Assembly: GCA_014534295.1 (NCBI GenBank)
Contig: JACVRU010000043.1
Location: 1 to 11,700 of the forward strand
Source of the DNA: Thermoleophilia bacterium
GTDB taxonomy: Bacteria; Actinomycetota; Thermoleophilia; Gaiellales; Gaiellaceae
DNA: 11,700 nucleotides
Direction: 5' to 3'
Numbering within the stretch: the first letter of the stretch is position 1; each line of letters begins with the position of its first letter. The position numbers were made by a program, and so were the translations under genes. The notes below the pieces were generated by a model. That model saw nothing but the letters and a program-made list of their open reading frames with translations, had not been told where the DNA came from and ran no database searches. Positions 10,615 to 11,700 of the stretch are shown here, one piece after another.

Positions 10615-11700
10615 GTGGAGGCGACTCACGATGTCCTCGTCGTCGGCGCGGGGTGTGCCGGCATGCGCGCCGCGATCGAGGCCTTCGACGCGGGCGCGGA
10701 CGTCGCCGTCATCTCGAAGATCCACCCGGTACGCAGCCACTCCGGCGCCGCCGAGGGCGGGATCAACGCGGCCCTCGGGAACGCGTCCGAGGACGATCCG
10801 GAGAAGCACGCCTTCGACACCGTGAAGGGCTCGGACTACCTCGGCGACCAGGACGCGATCGAGATCCTCTGCGCCGAGGCGCCCGGCGACGTCTACGAGC
10901 TCGAGAACTGGGGCGCCGTCTTCTCCCGCACCCCCGACGGCCGGATCGCGCAGCGGCCCTTCGGCGCCGCCGGCGAGCCGCGCACAGCCTACGCGGCCGA
11001 CATCACGGGGCACGTCCTGATCCAGGTGCTCTACGAGCAGATGCTGAAGCGCGACGTCGACGTGTACGAGGAGTTCTTCGCGTGGCGGCTCGTGGTCGAC
11101 GACGGCCGCTGCCAGGGCGTGATCGCCTGGGACCTCCTCGGTGGCGGCCTGAAGACGATCGGCGCGAAGACCGTCGTCCTCGCCACCGGTGGTGCAGGCC
11201 GCCTCTACGTGGGCACGACCAACGCGTGGGCCTGCACGGGGGACGGGATGGCCATGGCGCTTCAGGTGGGAGTGCCCCTGAAGGACATGGAGATGATGCA
11301 GTTCCACCCGACGACGCTCTCCCCCACCGGCGTGCTGATCACCGAGGGCTGCCGCGGAGAGGGCGCTTACCTGCTCAACTCCGAGGGTGAGCGCTTCCTC
11401 AGGGACTACGCCCCGAACGCGATGGAGCTCGCCTCCCGCGACGTGATCTCCCGCGCGGAGCAGACCGAGATCGACGAGGGCCGCGGCGTCGACGGGAACG
11501 TCCTGCTCGACCTGCGGCATCTGGGCGCCGAGCGCATCCTCGAGCGCCTCCACGGCACGCGCGAGCTGTCGATGACCTTCGCCGGCGTCGACCCGATCCA
11601 CGACCCGATCCCCGTCCGGCCTGGCGCGCACTTCCACATGGGCGGCGTCGACACGGACGTCTGGGGGCGGACGAACCTGGAGGGCCTCTACGCCGCCGGC
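10615..11700 (+). CDS. sdhA: Succinate dehydrogenase / fumarate reductase flavoprotein subunit, N-terminal 362 residues
   Basis: This gene is open to the right window edge, so the C-terminus is missing. SdhA oxidises succinate to fumarate with covalently bound FAD on the cytoplasmic face of the membrane complex. Seen directly: the FAD-binding GAGCAG (11-16); RSHSGAAEGGINAAL (40-54), where His42 is the likely covalent FAD attachment; GAKTVVLATGGAG (183-195); QFHPTTL (229-235); TEGCRGEGAYLLN (243-255); LASRDVISRA (272-281) with the proton-transfer arginine Arg275; and AHFHMGGV (338-345) with substrate-binding histidines. The GTG at 10615 puts the Rossmann motif at residue 11, as expected, and a TAGCGT lies eight bases upstream. 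No cytochrome b gene (sdhC/D) precedes it, so those and the iron-sulfur subunit should lie downstream or elsewhere. Succinate dehydrogenase is more likely than fumarate reductase given the locus. Confidence 0.94.
   Translation, partial: MEATHDVLVVGAGCAGMRAAIEAFDAGADVAVISKIHPVRSHSGAAEGGINAALGNASEDDPEKHAFDTVKGSDYLGDQDAIEILCAEAPGDVYELENWGAVFSRTPDGRIAQRPFGAAGEPRTAYAADITGHVLIQVLYEQMLKRDVDVYEEFFAWRLVVDDGRCQGVIAWDLLGGGLKTIGAKTVVLATGGAGRLYVGTTNAWACTGDGMAMALQVGVPLKDMEMMQFHPTTLSPTGVLITEGCRGEGAYLLNSEGERFLRDYAPNAMELASRDVISRAEQTEIDEGRGVDGNVLLDLRHLGAERILERLHGTRELSMTFAGVDPIHDPIPVRPGAHFHMGGVDTDVWGRTNLEGLYAAG

Noticed and set aside
1..11700. tRNA, rRNA or riboswitch
   Set aside because: I saw no tRNA-like cloverleaf, rRNA segment or recognisable riboswitch core. 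The intergenic gaps are short and nearly all accounted for.

Overview
The window reads as a very GC-rich actinobacterial chromosome segment. GTG starts are frequent, adjacent genes often overlap by 1-4 bases, and several starts look leaderless. Citrate synthase is of the mycobacterial CitA-like type and malate dehydrogenase is of the LDH-like type. A member of Thermoleophilia (Gaiellales or a relative) is my best guess, but that rests on gene style and on the look of several small proteins, not on a marker gene.

The segment is a citric-acid-cycle locus. Left block, + strand, 1-3010: the 3' end of sucC, a class I SAM methyltransferase, sucD and a class I/II aminotransferase. These are packed with 4-, 1- and 4-base overlaps, so the methyltransferase gene splits the two succinyl-CoA synthetase subunits. 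A 61-residue Cys-rich protein on the - strand (3007-3192) converges on them and shares a CTAG stop palindrome with the aminotransferase gene. Middle block, - strand, 6373 down to 3324: isocitrate dehydrogenase, malate dehydrogenase (4-base overlap), and a membrane-anchored PDZ-Lon protease of the YlbL/DdcP type (6-base gap). Facing away across 39 bases is a + strand pair, citrate synthase and a small HEAT-repeat protein (4-base overlap).

Right block, - strand, 10562 down to 8076: a 55-residue lipoprotein, a XerC-like tyrosine recombinase, a 66-residue unknown protein, a second XerD-like tyrosine recombinase, and a 59-residue membrane/zinc-ribbon protein. Structured repeats bracket the recombinase part: two near-identical GTAACA palindromes around a perfect 10-bp hairpin on the left (8003-8074), and a REP-like pair of GGGTC/GACCC palindromes on the right (10316-10399). 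At the right edge sdhA (succinate dehydrogenase flavoprotein) starts on the + strand and runs off the window.

Six steps or subunits of the cycle therefore lie within 11.7 kb: SucC, SucD, Mdh, Icd, citrate synthase and SdhA. The points most worth a second look are the methyltransferase inside sucCD, the paired palindromes and REP-like element around a tandem recombinase pair, and a shared TAnnnT-N8-start arrangement that suggests leaderless transcription of icd, the citrate synthase gene and sdhA.
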